64,000 nucleotides of DNA from an uncultured Lachnospiraceae bacterium (GCA_944380605.1 CALWIA010000009.1:1-64000), one strand, 5' to 3'. Counted from the stretch's first letter, positions 17,159 through 25,702 are shown. A program made the numbers and translations. The notes: generated by a model not told the origin, from the letters alone.

Positions 17159-18136
17159 ATGCCTTTTACAATTGTCCGACAGGACATAACCCGAATGAAG
17201 GTTGACGCTATCGTCAACGCAGCCAATACGGATTTGGCTATGGGCGGCGGCGTCTGCGGCGCTATTTTCAAGGCCGCAGGGCCTGCCCGGCTGCAGGCAG
17301 CCTGTGATAAGGTTTCGCCCATCAAGACCGGCGGAGCGGCGATTACCCCTGGTTTTGATCTTCCGGCGAAGTTTGTCATCCATGCCGCCGGCCCCGTGTA
17401 CAGCCATTGGAACGCCGAACAGAATGAGCAGCTGCTCCGAAGCGCATACACGGAATCCCTCAAACTGGCGCACAAGCACAAATGCGAGAGCATTGCTTTT
17501 CCACTGATCTCCAGCGGAATCTATGGATACCCGAAGGACGAGGCGCTGCAGGCAGCGACTGCCGCTATCAAAGATTTTCTTGAGGACCATGACATGGATG
17601 TGTACCTGGCAATTTTTGACCGGGTTGCTTTTGCGGTCAGTGAAGAACTGCTGGGAGCTGTGGAAAGCTACATAGACGAAAACTATGCAGATACTCACCA
17701 AGTCCATCGCCGGAAACTGCTGAACGTTGAATATAAGGCATTGAGCGATGCGGCGGCGCCAGCCAAAGGGCTGGATGATTTGATGGACGAGCTGGACGAG
17801 CCCTTCAACACCGCCCTGCTTCGGCTGATCGATGCCAAAGGAAAGACCGATGCAGAGGTATATAAACGGGCAAATATCGACCGGAAACTGTTCTCCAAAA
17901 TTCGTACCGGCAAGGGCTATATGCCCGGCAAACGGACGATTCTCGCCCTTGCCATCGCTCTGGAACTGACATTGGATGAAACCGACGATCTGTTGGAGAG
18001 AGCCGGATACGCCTTGTCCCACAGCCAGAAATTTGATGTTATCGTGGAGTTCTTCATTGTCAGCGGGAAATACGATATTTTTGAGATTAACGAAGTCCTG
18101 TTCAAATATGATCAGCCATTGCTTGGAGCGGGCTGA
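17159..18136 (+). CDS. macrodomain (ADP-ribose binding) protein fused to an XRE-like HTH
   Basis: A 325-aa protein. Residues 1-170 are a macrodomain with the ADP-ribose loops DAIVNAAN, GGGVCGAIF and SGIYGYP. It should bind or hydrolyse ADP-ribose or its adducts. Residues about 225-290 (DAEVYKRANIDRKLFSKIRTG...LERAGYALS) look like a lambda-repressor-type helix-turn-helix, so it may sense ADP-ribosyl compounds and bind DNA. It begins four bases after mcrC, ties into the defence operon, and is followed by a vWA protein behind a strong hairpin. Whether it serves defence, stress sensing or toxin antagonism cannot be told from sequence. Confidence 0.85.
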   Translation: MPFTIVRQDITRMKVDAIVNAANTDLAMGGGVCGAIFKAAGPARLQAACDKVSPIKTGGAAITPGFDLPAKFVIHAAGPVYSHWNAEQNEQLLRSAYTESLKLAHKHKCESIAFPLISSGIYGYPKDEALQAATAAIKDFLEDHDMDVYLAIFDRVAFAVSEELLGAVESYIDENYADTHQVHRRKLLNVEYKALSDAAAPAKGLDDLMDELDEPFNTALLRLIDAKGKTDAEVYKRANIDRKLFSKIRTGKGYMPGKRTILALAIALELTLDETDDLLERAGYALSHSQKFDVIVEFFIVSGKYDIFEINEVLFKYDQPLLGAG

Positions 18137-18141
18137 TGGCT

Positions 18142-18158
18142 GTCGCTTTCAAAGCGAC
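18142..18158 (+). other. short perfect hairpin after the macrodomain gene
   Basis: GTCGCTT/AAGCGAC with a three-base loop, six bases after the stop. It has no T-run. It may act with the next hairpin as an attenuating structure. Confidence 0.4.
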
Positions 18159-18163
18159 CAAAA

Positions 18164-18216
18164 GAAAGCCCTTCTGCTGTATCCTGTAGATACAAGAAAA
18201 AAGCAGGAGGGCTTTC
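18164..18216 (+). promoter_or_regulatory. hairpin sequestering the vWA ribosome-binding site
   Basis: Bases 18164-18178 pair with 18202-18216 (14 Watson-Crick pairs and one T-G). The AGGAGG Shine-Dalgarno (18205-18210) lies entirely inside the 3' arm, four bases before ATG 18220. A second small stem (TGTATC/GATACA, 18178-18194) stacks in the loop. Translation should be low unless the stem is opened. Confidence 0.6.
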
Positions 18217-18219
18217 AAT

Positions 18220-18873
18220 ATGAAAAAGAATTTGACGGAACTGGTATTTATCCTGGATAAGAGCGGCTCCATGAGAGGTCTGGAAAAGGACACCATCGGC
18301 GGATACAACTCCATGCTGGAGCAGCAGCGGAAAATAGACGGCGAGTGCGTCATCACTACGGTGCTGTTTGATAACTGCTGCGAATTGCTCCATGACCGCA
18401 TCGACATTCGTGCCATTGGGCCCATCTCGGAAAGGGAATATTTTGTGGGTGGTTCCACGGCTCTGCTGGATGCCATCGGCAAGGCAATCCACAAAATTGG
18501 CACTGCCCAGAAAAACACCGCCGAGGATTACCGGGCTGAAAAAGTGATGTTCGTCATCATCACGGATGGGGAGGAAAACGCCAGCCGCCAGTATTCCTCC
18601 GCGCAGGTCAAGAAGATGATCCAGCGGCAGAAGGAACGCTATGGCTGGGAGTTTATCTTCCTTGGCGCGAACATGGATGCCGTGGAAACTGCCGGACGAT
18701 TTGGAATCGATGCAGACCGGGCTGTGGACTATGTGCCGGACAGCGAAGGCACAGAGTTGAATTTTCGCATGATGAGCGAGACTGCTGCAGCTTTCCGCAA
18801 GTACGGAGCCGTTCCCGCCGCCTGCCTGGATAAAATCAGAAAAGACAGGAAGAAAAGAGGCGGCCGCAGATGA
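18220..18873 (+). CDS. von Willebrand factor A domain protein
   Basis: A 217-aa cytoplasmic vWA protein with no signal peptide. The metal-ion-dependent adhesion site is intact: DKSGSM at about residues 11-16, the threonine in GGSTALLD near 86-93, and TDGEEN near 113-118. Cytoplasmic vWA proteins usually act as metal-dependent interaction scaffolds, often with AAA+ ATPases. It follows the macrodomain gene by 83 bases, so the two form a pair. Its ribosome site is buried in a hairpin, suggesting conditional translation. No enzymatic domain is visible, and its partner could be the macrodomain protein or McrB. Confidence 0.88.
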   Translation: MKKNLTELVFILDKSGSMRGLEKDTIGGYNSMLEQQRKIDGECVITTVLFDNCCELLHDRIDIRAIGPISEREYFVGGSTALLDAIGKAIHKIGTAQKNTAEDYRAEKVMFVIITDGEENASRQYSSAQVKKMIQRQKERYGWEFIFLGANMDAVETAGRFGIDADRAVDYVPDSEGTELNFRMMSETAAAFRKYGAVPAACLDKIRKDRKKRGGRR

Positions 18874-19016
18874 TGGATGCTATCCGCAGCGCCACCTCGC
18901 GCGTAGGTGACAGCGATCACCGGCAGCCTGCCTTAGTGGAAGCCCTGACCGGCTGAATGGAACCATGGAGTATGATCAGGCGTTTGGAATATGATGATAA
19001 GATGGAGCGTGGCAAG

Positions 19017-19463
19017 ATGAAAATAATTGAAATTGCAGACAGAGATCCTCTGCGGATCGAACCGCTGGCAGACGTATGGGAAAGTTCGGTGAGGGCAACC
19101 CATGGTTTCCTGTCGGAGAGCGAGATAGAACGCATCAAACAGTATGTGCCGCAGGCGCTGAAAGACGTGCCGCATCTGCTGGCGGCGGAAAATGAAGAGG
19201 GAGTTCCCGTGGGATTTATGGGAATTGCGGGGCAGCATCTGGAAATGCTGTTTGTTTCTGTCGGGGAACGGGGAAAAGGAGTCGGGAAAACGCTGCTGCA
19301 GTATGGAATGGACGCATATGCCGTAAGCGATTTGGCGGTCAATGAACAGAATCCCCTCGCAAAGGGCTTTTACGAACATATGGGATTTTAGGTTTACAGG
19401 AGAACAGAACTGGATGAGCAGGGGGATCCGTATCCTTTGCTGTATATGCGGAGGGAACTGTAA
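19017..19463 (+). pseudogene. GNAT acetyltransferase interrupted by one in-frame stop
   Basis: A GNAT-family N-acetyltransferase with the acetyl-CoA loop VGERGKGVGKTLL and the FYEHMGF strand. An in-frame TAG at 19389-19391 cuts it after 124 codons. The reading frame continues without other damage as VYRRTELDEQGDPYPLLYMRREL to TAA at 19461-19463, exactly the last strand of a normal GNAT fold. One CAG-to-TAG change would explain this. The product lacks its last 24 residues and is probably inactive. ATG 19017 matches the family start; an earlier in-frame ATG at 18957 adds unrelated residues. Confidence 0.8.
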
Positions 19464-19482
19464 TTTCAGGCAGTCCCTCCGC
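19448..19482. terminator. possible bidirectional terminator between convergent GNAT genes
   Basis: GCGGAGGGA (19448-19456) pairs with TCCCTCCGC (19474-19482), with an adjacent CTG/CAG and one bulge. There is no T-run on either strand, so efficiency is uncertain. Confidence 0.35.
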
Positions 19483-19492
19483 CCGGGGCGCG

Positions 19493-19951
19493 TCAGAACG
19501 CGTACTCCATAATGCTTTCTCCCTTGGTGTCGTACTTGCCGTTGAAACGGAAGCCGATCTGCTGATAGAGGCGGATGGCATGGGCATTTTCCGGGTAGAC
19601 GCTGAGGTATACCACGGGGCTGTCGTATTCGCCGCGCAGCCGGTCTAACAGGGCCAGAATGGCCTCTCTGCCGTATCCGCGGCCCTGGTAGGCTTTGTCA
19701 ATCAGAAGCCGGTCCAGCCACAGCTGGCCGGGGGCGGGAAAATAGCCGTACATGGCAAAGCCCACCAGGGTGCTGCCGTCATAGATGCCTACGGGCCGCC
19801 ACAAGGCCAGCTGGTCTGCCTCCTGCAGGCATTCCGCCACACTTTCAATAAACCCGGACTGTTCCGAAAAAACCGCCAGGTGTTCCGCCTCCTGGCGGTT
19901 TTTGCTGTCAATCGGTTCCAGGCGCAAAACATGAAAAGGTTTCTGTTCCAT
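19493..19951 (-). CDS. GNAT acetyltransferase, spermine/spermidine-acetyltransferase-like
   Basis: A 152-aa N-acetyltransferase. The acetyl-CoA pyrophosphate loop is YQGRGYGREAI, followed by VYPENAHAIRLYQQIGF, the usual motif B. The N-terminal half (CLQEADQLALWRPVGIYDGSTLVGFAMYG) resembles the Blt-type polyamine acetyltransferases of Bacilli and Clostridia. Polyamine specificity is inferred from that resemblance only. It is transcribed after the esterase gene (18-base gap, same strand), so the two probably share a transcript. Confidence 0.85.
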   Translation of the reverse strand: MEQKPFHVLRLEPIDSKNRQEAEHLAVFSEQSGFIESVAECLQEADQLALWRPVGIYDGSTLVGFAMYGYFPAPGQLWLDRLLIDKAYQGRGYGREAILALLDRLRGEYDSPVVYLSVYPENAHAIRLYQQIGFRFNGKYDTKGESIMEYAF

Positions 19952-19969
19952 AAGATGTCCTCCTGCTGT

Positions 19970-20668
19970 TTAAGGGTAAGCGTCTGCGGCCGGCGAAGGT
20001 TCCAGAAGATACCGGATTCCAGCCGCGGTGCGCGCCGTGCTGTTTTTGAAATGGCCGCCAGGATTCAGGCGGAAAACGGTATCGATTCCCTGCTGCCGGC
20101 AGAACGCCGCAATGTCCTCGGTATGCTGCTGCACATGTTTTAAGTACGGGTTCCGGGTCCGGCACTCCCGGTCTCCCAGAGAAAGAAAGAGACAGGAGAG
20201 GGCAGGGGCCGGCGGCCGGGAAAGAAGATACTCCCGAAAGCCGGGGAACCAGAGAGAACCGGAGATGCTGGCGGCACGGGAAAAGGCGTCGGTGTTCCAG
20301 GCAGCGTACAGGGCGAACAGCCCGGCCAGGGAATAGCCGGCAATGCCCCGCCATGCCGGAGTTCCGGGAACCGCGGCTTCTGCCTGCGGCAGGATCCGGT
20401 CCGTCAGCAGGCGCAGCCAGGCGTCGGCGCTGCCGGTAAAGGGGGCGTCTGTATCGGAAAGGGCAGGGGCGTCCCAGGGGACCATATCGTGATTCCAGTC
20501 CAGCCCGCTGACAGCCGCCAGCGTAAAGTCCGGACAGCCGGAGGCCTTCAGCTGGTTCCATACTTCCCGGCCCTCCTGGCCGAAGGTGTGCAGATACAGA
20601 ACCGGCCGGTCCGACCCGACGGCGGGAAAGATGTCCACCTGTTTTTGCCCTTCGGTAAATGAAATCAT
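19970..20668 (-). CDS. alpha/beta-hydrolase-fold esterase
   Basis: A 232-aa putative serine esterase. The nucleophile elbow is GYSLAG (about residue 112), the acid is probably the Asp in LSLGDREC, and the catalytic His is in PGGHFK near residue 207. The fold resembles the esterase-D or siderophore-esterase group. There is no signal peptide, so it acts in the cytoplasm. The substrate cannot be predicted. It starts the minus-strand pair with the GNAT gene at 19493. Confidence 0.8.
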   Translation of the reverse strand: MISFTEGQKQVDIFPAVGSDRPVLYLHTFGQEGREVWNQLKASGCPDFTLAAVSGLDWNHDMVPWDAPALSDTDAPFTGSADAWLRLLTDRILPQAEAAVPGTPAWRGIAGYSLAGLFALYAAWNTDAFSRAASISGSLWFPGFREYLLSRPPAPALSCLFLSLGDRECRTRNPYLKHVQQHTEDIAAFCRQQGIDTVFRLNPGGHFKNSTARTAAGIRYLLEPSPAADAYP

Positions 20669-20810
20669 GGAAATCGCCTCGCTTTCGGTACAGGCTCTAA
20701 GGAAAATTATACTATATCCGGGGCCAGAATCAAGGCCTGTGAAAGCTGCGAATGAAAAAACGAGATTCCTTTATCCTATACAATAAAGAAAAATGACAGG
20801 AGGAAGGAAC

Positions 20811-21410
20811 ATGAACCAACAATACGGATATGTCCGGGTATCCACCAAAGAGCAGTGCGAGGATCGCCAGCTCATAGCCCTGCGGGAATTTCCGGTGGGG
20901 GACGGCAACATCTTTAGGGACAAACTCAGCGGCAAGGACTTTAACCGGCCGCAGTACCGGAAGCTGCTGCGGAAACTGAAACAGGGAGACGTACTGGTGG
21001 TGAAATCCATAGACCGGCTGGGACGCAACTATGAAGAAATCCTTCAGCAGTGGCGGATTATCACCAAGGAAAAACAGGCGGATATCGTGGTGCTGGACAT
21101 GCCGCTTCTGGACACACGGCAGACGGGGAAAGACCTGACCGGCACTTTTGTGGCGGACCTGGTCCTGCAGATCCTCTCCTATGTGGCCCAGACGGAACGG
21201 GAAAACATCCGCCAGCGGCAGCAGGAAGGAATCGCCGCCGCCAGGCAGCGGGGCGTGCGGTTCGGCAGGCCCAGGAAGCCGGTGCCGGAACGGTTTCCCT
21301 GGCTGATCGAGCAGTGGAAGCAGGGACAGATCTCTTCCCGGCAGGCGGCGAGGGAGCTGCAGATCGCCCAGGATACCTTCCTGCGCTGGGCGCGGGAAGC
21401 GAAGGGATGA
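20811..21410 (+). CDS. serine recombinase (resolvase/invertase family)
   Basis: A 199-aa site-specific recombinase of the Hin/Tn3-resolvase type. The catalytic Ser is in YGYVRVSTKEQ (about residue 10). The conserved RPQYRKLL and the DRLGRNYEEI motif follow, then TERENIRQRQQEGI and a C-terminal helix-turn-helix (SSRQAARELQIAQDTFLRWA). ATG 20811 is chosen because AGGAGGAAGG lies just upstream. It stands alone without a transposase and is followed immediately by a 5'-truncated surface-protein gene. It may be a DNA invertase or a remnant of a small mobile element. Confidence 0.92.
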   Translation: MNQQYGYVRVSTKEQCEDRQLIALREFPVGDGNIFRDKLSGKDFNRPQYRKLLRKLKQGDVLVVKSIDRLGRNYEEILQQWRIITKEKQADIVVLDMPLLDTRQTGKDLTGTFVADLVLQILSYVAQTERENIRQRQQEGIAAARQRGVRFGRPRKPVPERFPWLIEQWKQGQISSRQAARELQIAQDTFLRWAREAKG

Positions 21411-21514
21411 GTTTTCAGCGGGAAAAGGTAGAGAATTTCGGTCAGAGATTTTTACATAGATTCCGGCGGGTTTTGGCCCTGTTTTCCGGGTTTTCGGGCG
21501 GAAACAGGCCTTGA

Positions 21515-23827
21515 AACACACCTTTTACGGCGGTAATTACACCTCCAACGGCGGAGGATGTGACGCGATTTGAACCGATCTACTATTCCTGCCTGATTGG
21601 AACGCCCGGCAATGAGGAAACCGACGTGAAGAACCAGGATCAGCTTCTAAACTCGGTCAAGATCTGGAGCGACGGTGAACAGAAACGGGACTTTGTCGCC
21701 GCCAACGGCAACTATGCCGAGCAGAGTATCATCATCAGCAAGAACCGGGGCGTGAGCTTCTCTAAAACCTCCGACCAGAAGATCGTGGAGGTGGGGGAGG
21801 AAATGGGCTTTACCATTCACCACGGCAACAATTCCAGCAACGCCATGCAAGTGGTGGACATCGACTTCCTCCCCCACAATGGGGACGGCAGAGGCACCCA
21901 CATCACCGGGCAGGTGATCGTGTCGGAACTGACGGTTCAGAGTCTCATTGGTAACTTTAAGCTGTACTATACCACCGACACCAGTAAGCGGAACACGTCG
22001 GCAGGGGATTATCAGGCCTCGGATTTCACAGAGGCAAATGGTTGGATGGAGATGAAGATAGATCCGGATACCGGAGCGGTGGAGCTTCCCGACGTGACCC
22101 ATGTGATCGTGGCGGTGGCCGCCGTGGGAACCCTGCCCGCCAGTGAGACGCTGAAAATGCACATCACCTTTGATGTGCCGGATGGCAAGCCGGGGGGAAT
22201 ATCTGGTCAACAGCTTCGGCAGCGGCGATATGGAGAGCAACGCCCGAACCTACATTGTCAACCGCCTGCTGGAAGGCGTGGTATGGCTGGACGTCGACAA
22301 GGACGGCCTGCGGGACGACGGGGAAGAACTGCTGAACGGCGTAAAGGTCACGCTGCTGAAAAAAGGCGAGGACGGAACCTATGCCCCGTATCAGCTGGAA
22401 CTTCCGGACGAAGAAAAAACAGTTGTGACGGCCTCCGTGGAAACCGGGCAGCAGATGAACGTGCTGACAGGAGAAATCAGCAAGAACAATGCGGAGGGCG
22501 CGTACGGCTTCCTGCACCTGCCCCATGGGGATTTCGCCGTCAGGTTTGAAACCGGATCGGCGGTCGATCTGGAGCAATATACGGCGACACAGCCCAACGT
22601 GGGAACCAACGATACCATCGACTCCGACGCTATCGCCGTTGTAGAGGATGAAAAGCTGGCTTCCGCCGGCATCGAGGGAATCCAGATGCCGGAGGCCAAA
22701 TGGATCACGGTGCAGACCTATGAGTCCCGCCACCATGACCTGGCCTTTATGGCAGGCAGGTGGATATCCCGGTGAAAAAGGTCTGGGACGACGCGGACGA
22801 TCAGGACGGCATCCGCCCGGAGCAGGTGACAGTTGCGCTGTGGGCGAATGGAAGTAATACCGGGACAACCCTGACGCTGACGGAAGCAGGAGGCTGGACG
22901 GGCAGTTTTACAAACCTGCCGGAGTATGAAAACGGTCAGAAGATTACCTACGAGGTAAAGGAAGCATCGGTGACCGGCTATACGCCTGCAATTACCGGAA
23001 CCGCTTCCGAAGGTTTTACCATTACCAACACCCATACGCCGGATCCGGGGCCGGACCCAGGGCCGGATCCCGATCCTAAGCCGGAGACCGGAAGCCTTAC
23101 GGTTTCCAAGACCGTGTCGGGAAGCCGCGGAAGCAAGAGCAGGGAAATTACCTTTACGGTAACGCTGGGAGACGCCTCTGTCAACGGCGAATACGGCGAG
23201 ATGACCTTCCATGACGGAGAGGCGGTGTTTACGCTGAAGCACGGCGAAAGCAAAACGGCCGCCTGCCTGCCTGCCGGCCTCCGGTACACGGCGGCCTTCC
23301 ATAACTACCGAGGCGGAAGCGGCGGCGGGGGAGGCGGAAGCAGCGACTCCCATGTGAACGTGACAGTCCGGAAGGAGTGGAAGCTGGAGCATGGAAAGAC
23401 GGCGGCGGAGTTTGTCACCGCGGTGCTGCGCCGGGATGGGATCCCCTATGATACGGTCCGGTTAAGCAGCCAGAACGGCTGGACCCATGTCTGGTATGGC
23501 CTGGAAGAATCCCATGTCTGGACGGTGGAAGAGATGGAGGTGCCGGAAGGCTTTTCCGCGGTGGTATATCAGCAGGGAACGCGGTTTACCATCGTCAACT
23601 CGGATATGCCGGAGGGCGAGGCCGAGATCCAAGGGGAGGAACCGAACTTCGCGCAGATAGAGGAAGTGTCGGAGAACCGGGAGATACATACCAGTAACGT
23701 GCCGAAGACCGGGGACCGTTCCGGCGTAATGCTGTGGGCGGCGCTGCTGGCCATATCCGGCGCCGGATTTGCCGGGGTATGGATCCTGGACAGAAGAAGA
23801 CGGAGAAAAGAGAGACATAGAGAATAG
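21515..23827 (+). pseudogene. decayed sortase-anchored surface protein (SdrD-B and Cna-B domains)
   Basis: Remnant of a Gram-positive adhesin or pilin. The reading frame opens at 21515 without a start codon or signal peptide. A first block (to about 22197) is followed by an SdrD-B-like domain (WLDVDKDGLRDDGEELLNGV) in another frame (22198 to about 22759). A Cna-B domain (VKKVWDDADDQDGIRPEQV), a Pro-Asp linker, a further beta domain, a glycine run and a second Cna-B-like domain follow in a third frame. The C-terminus has the anchor VPKTGD, a hydrophobic helix and an arginine-rich tail. The frames change at a six-G run (22192-22197) and near 22758-22762, each explained by a one-base indel. The gene is probably dead. 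Confidence 0.8.
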
Positions 23828-23835
23828 ACCTTCGG

Positions 23836-23869
23836 GGCGGCAGGCGGAAACATCCGTCTGCCGCCTTTT
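23836..23869 (+). terminator. intrinsic terminator after the surface-protein remnant
   Basis: A 13-bp GGCGGCAGGCGGA/TCCGTCTGCCGCC stem with one G-T pair, then TTTT. Confidence 0.8.
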
Positions 23870-23898
23870 GCGCGATACGCCGGTCGGGCATCCGAAGG
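23863..23898. repeat. 36-bp dispersed repeat, copy 1
   Basis: GCCTTTTGCGCGATACGCCGG and the following CGGGCATCC segment recur at 25732-25767 with two mismatches. Both copies begin inside a terminator 3' arm. Confidence 0.75.
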
Positions 23899-23932
23899 AA
23901 AGAAAAATTTTGTAAATGCGCAAAAGACAGGA

Positions 23933-23961
23933 TTGTGCCTTTTGTATGTTTTCGATATAAT
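23933..23961 (+). promoter_or_regulatory. sigma-A promoter of the PNPOx-like gene
   Basis: TTGTGC (23933-23938), 17 bases, TATAAT (23956-23961), 35 bases before the ATG. Confidence 0.75.
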
Positions 23962-23996
23962 TGAAATACATCAGCCTGATAAAGGAGGAATCCCCT

Positions 23997-24500
23997 ATGT
24001 TTCGGGAAATGAGAAGAAAGAAACAGATGCTTTCCGCGGCAGAATGCGCGGATCTTTTAAGCCGGGGAAGTTCCGGCGTGCTGGCCCTTGCCGGCGACGG
24101 CGGCTACCCGTACGCGGTTCCCATGAGCTACGTATACGACGGAGAAAAGCTGTATTTTCACTGCGCGTCATCCGGCCACAAACTGGACGCCATCCGCAGA
24201 AATCCCAAGGCTTCTTTCTGCGTCATCGGCCAGGACCGGATCCTGCCGGAAGCCTATACCACCGCCTACCAGAGCGTCATTGTATTCGGCGACATGCGGA
24301 TTCTGGAGGACGACGGGGAAAAGCGGACGGCCATTGAAAAGCTGGCTTTAAAATACGCGCCGGAGGACACAAAAGAGCACCGTCATCTGGCCATAGAGCG
24401 GGACTGGAACGGCCTGTGCATGCTGGAACTGACGCCGGAACATATTTCCGGAAAAGAAGGCATTGAACTGGTCAAAGAGCGGGCGTCGGAAAAGGTGTAA
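23997..24500 (+). CDS. pyridoxamine-5'-phosphate-oxidase-like flavoprotein (NimA-like)
   Basis: A 167-aa split-barrel FMN-binding protein. The hallmark opening LSRGSSGVLALAGDGGYPYAVPMSYVYDGEKLYFHCA and the GHKLDAIRRNPKASFCV segment place it with the PNPOx-related, NimA-like group common in anaerobes. Members often bind heme or FMN; 5-nitroimidazole reduction is a known activity of some Nim proteins but cannot be assumed here. ATG 23997 follows AAAGGAGG by eight bases. It is monocistronic by its own promoter and the next gene's promoter. Confidence 0.85.
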   Translation: MFREMRRKKQMLSAAECADLLSRGSSGVLALAGDGGYPYAVPMSYVYDGEKLYFHCASSGHKLDAIRRNPKASFCVIGQDRILPEAYTTAYQSVIVFGDMRILEDDGEKRTAIEKLALKYAPEDTKEHRHLAIERDWNGLCMLELTPEHISGKEGIELVKERASEKV

Positions 24501-24537
24501 GCGGCGGATCTGGGGCCGGTTTTTGGAAAGGTTTTCG

Positions 24538-24566
24538 TTGCGCCGGAAGGGAATTGGTTTTATAAT
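24538..24566 (+). promoter_or_regulatory. sigma-A promoter of the polyol dehydrogenase
   Basis: TTGCGC (24538-24543), 17 bases, TATAAT (24561-24566). Confidence 0.75.
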
Positions 24567-24627
24567 TGGTCTGTAGAGACGGCGAAGAACCGCCGCGAGA
24601 AAGAATACGAGATGGAGGGAACTGTAT

Positions 24628-25674
24628 ATGGAAGGCAAGATGAAAGTTGCCGTGATGACCGGCATCGGTCAGATGAAGATGGAAGAAAGAGATATTCCGA
24701 AGCCGAAGGCGGACGAAGTGCTGGTTCAGCTGGATTACGTGGGAATCTGCGGTTCCGATATGCACTACTATGAGAGCGGCGCCATCGGCGATTTTGTGGT
24801 AAAGTCTCCGCTGGTGCTGGGCCATGAGCCCGGCGGCGTTGTCGTGGAAGTGGGAGAGAATGTACATCATCTGAAAGTGGGCGACCGGGTGGCGCTGGAA
24901 CCGGGCAAGACCTGCGGCCACTGCGAGTTCTGCCGGGAAGGCAAATACAACCTGTGTCCGGACGTGGTCTTTTTCGCGACGCCGCCGGTGGACGGCGTGT
25001 TCCAGGAGTATGTGGCCCATGAGGCGGATCTGTGCTTCAAGCTTCCGGACAACGTAAGCACGCTGGAAGGCGCGCTGATCGAGCCGCTGGCCGTTGGCTT
25101 CCATGCGGCGATGCAGGGCGGCGCCCGTCTGGGACAGAAGGCAGTGGTTATGGGTTCCGGCTGCATCGGCCTGGTATCCATGATGGCGCTGAAAGCTATG
25201 GGCGTATCCAAGGTATACGTGGTGGATATTATGCAGAAGCGTCTGGACAAGGCTATGGAGCTGGGCGCGGACGGCGTCATCAACAGCGCCAATGAAGATG
25301 TGGAGGAAAAGATTAAGGAACTGACCGGAGGCATGGGCACCGACCTGGTGATCGAAACCGCCGGCACCGAGATCACCACCCGTCAGGCCATCAAGATTGC
25401 CAAGAAGGGCAGCACCATTGTACTGGTAGGATACAGCAAGACCGGCGAGATGACTCTGCCCATGAGCCTGGCGCTGGACAAAGAACTGACCTTCAAGACC
25501 GTATTCCGGTATCGCCATATCTATCCCATGGCCATCGAGGCTGTGGCTGCCGGCAAGGTCAACTTAAAGGGCATTGTGACGGATATCTTCAGCCTGGACG
25601 AGGCTCCCAAGGCTATGGAGTACAGCATTCACAACAAGGCGGATATTGTAAAAGCGGTTATCAAGATCCGCTGA
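24628..25674 (+). CDS. zinc-dependent polyol (sorbitol/xylitol-type) dehydrogenase
   Basis: A 348-aa medium-chain dehydrogenase. Catalytic zinc ligands are Cys in GICGSDMHYY and the His and Glu in GHEPGG. The structural zinc lobe is CGHCEFCREGKYNLC with four cysteines. The Rossmann motif is GSGCIGLVSMMAL, followed by VVDIMQKRLDKA, whose Asp favours NAD over NADP. The GDFVVKSPLVLGHEPGG opening is typical of sorbitol and xylitol dehydrogenases. It probably oxidises a sugar alcohol to a ketose in the cytoplasm; the exact polyol is not readable. No transporter or kinase adjoins it. A second in-frame ATG at 24640 is possible. Confidence 0.88.
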   Translation: MEGKMKVAVMTGIGQMKMEERDIPKPKADEVLVQLDYVGICGSDMHYYESGAIGDFVVKSPLVLGHEPGGVVVEVGENVHHLKVGDRVALEPGKTCGHCEFCREGKYNLCPDVVFFATPPVDGVFQEYVAHEADLCFKLPDNVSTLEGALIEPLAVGFHAAMQGGARLGQKAVVMGSGCIGLVSMMALKAMGVSKVYVVDIMQKRLDKAMELGADGVINSANEDVEEKIKELTGGMGTDLVIETAGTEITTRQAIKIAKKGSTIVLVGYSKTGEMTLPMSLALDKELTFKTVFRYRHIYPMAIEAVAAGKVNLKGIVTDIFSLDEAPKAMEYSIHNKADIVKAVIKIR

Positions 25675-25702
25675 CGCGGAACGCCGGAAACCAAAACAGA
25701 CA

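Noticed and set aside
5000..18900. Prophage or integrative element with att sites
   Set aside because: No phage structural, relaxase or replication genes are present. I saw no direct repeat at the edges, and the recombinase lies inside the hsd locus rather than at an end.
20793..20810. Upstream ATG for the serine recombinase
   Set aside because: Its first codons are the AGGAGGAAGG ribosome site of ATG 20811, and the family N-terminus begins at the later start.
22192..22197. Six-G run as an active phase-variation switch
   Set aside because: A second frameshift downstream and the missing 5' end mean that restoring this run would not give a functional protein.
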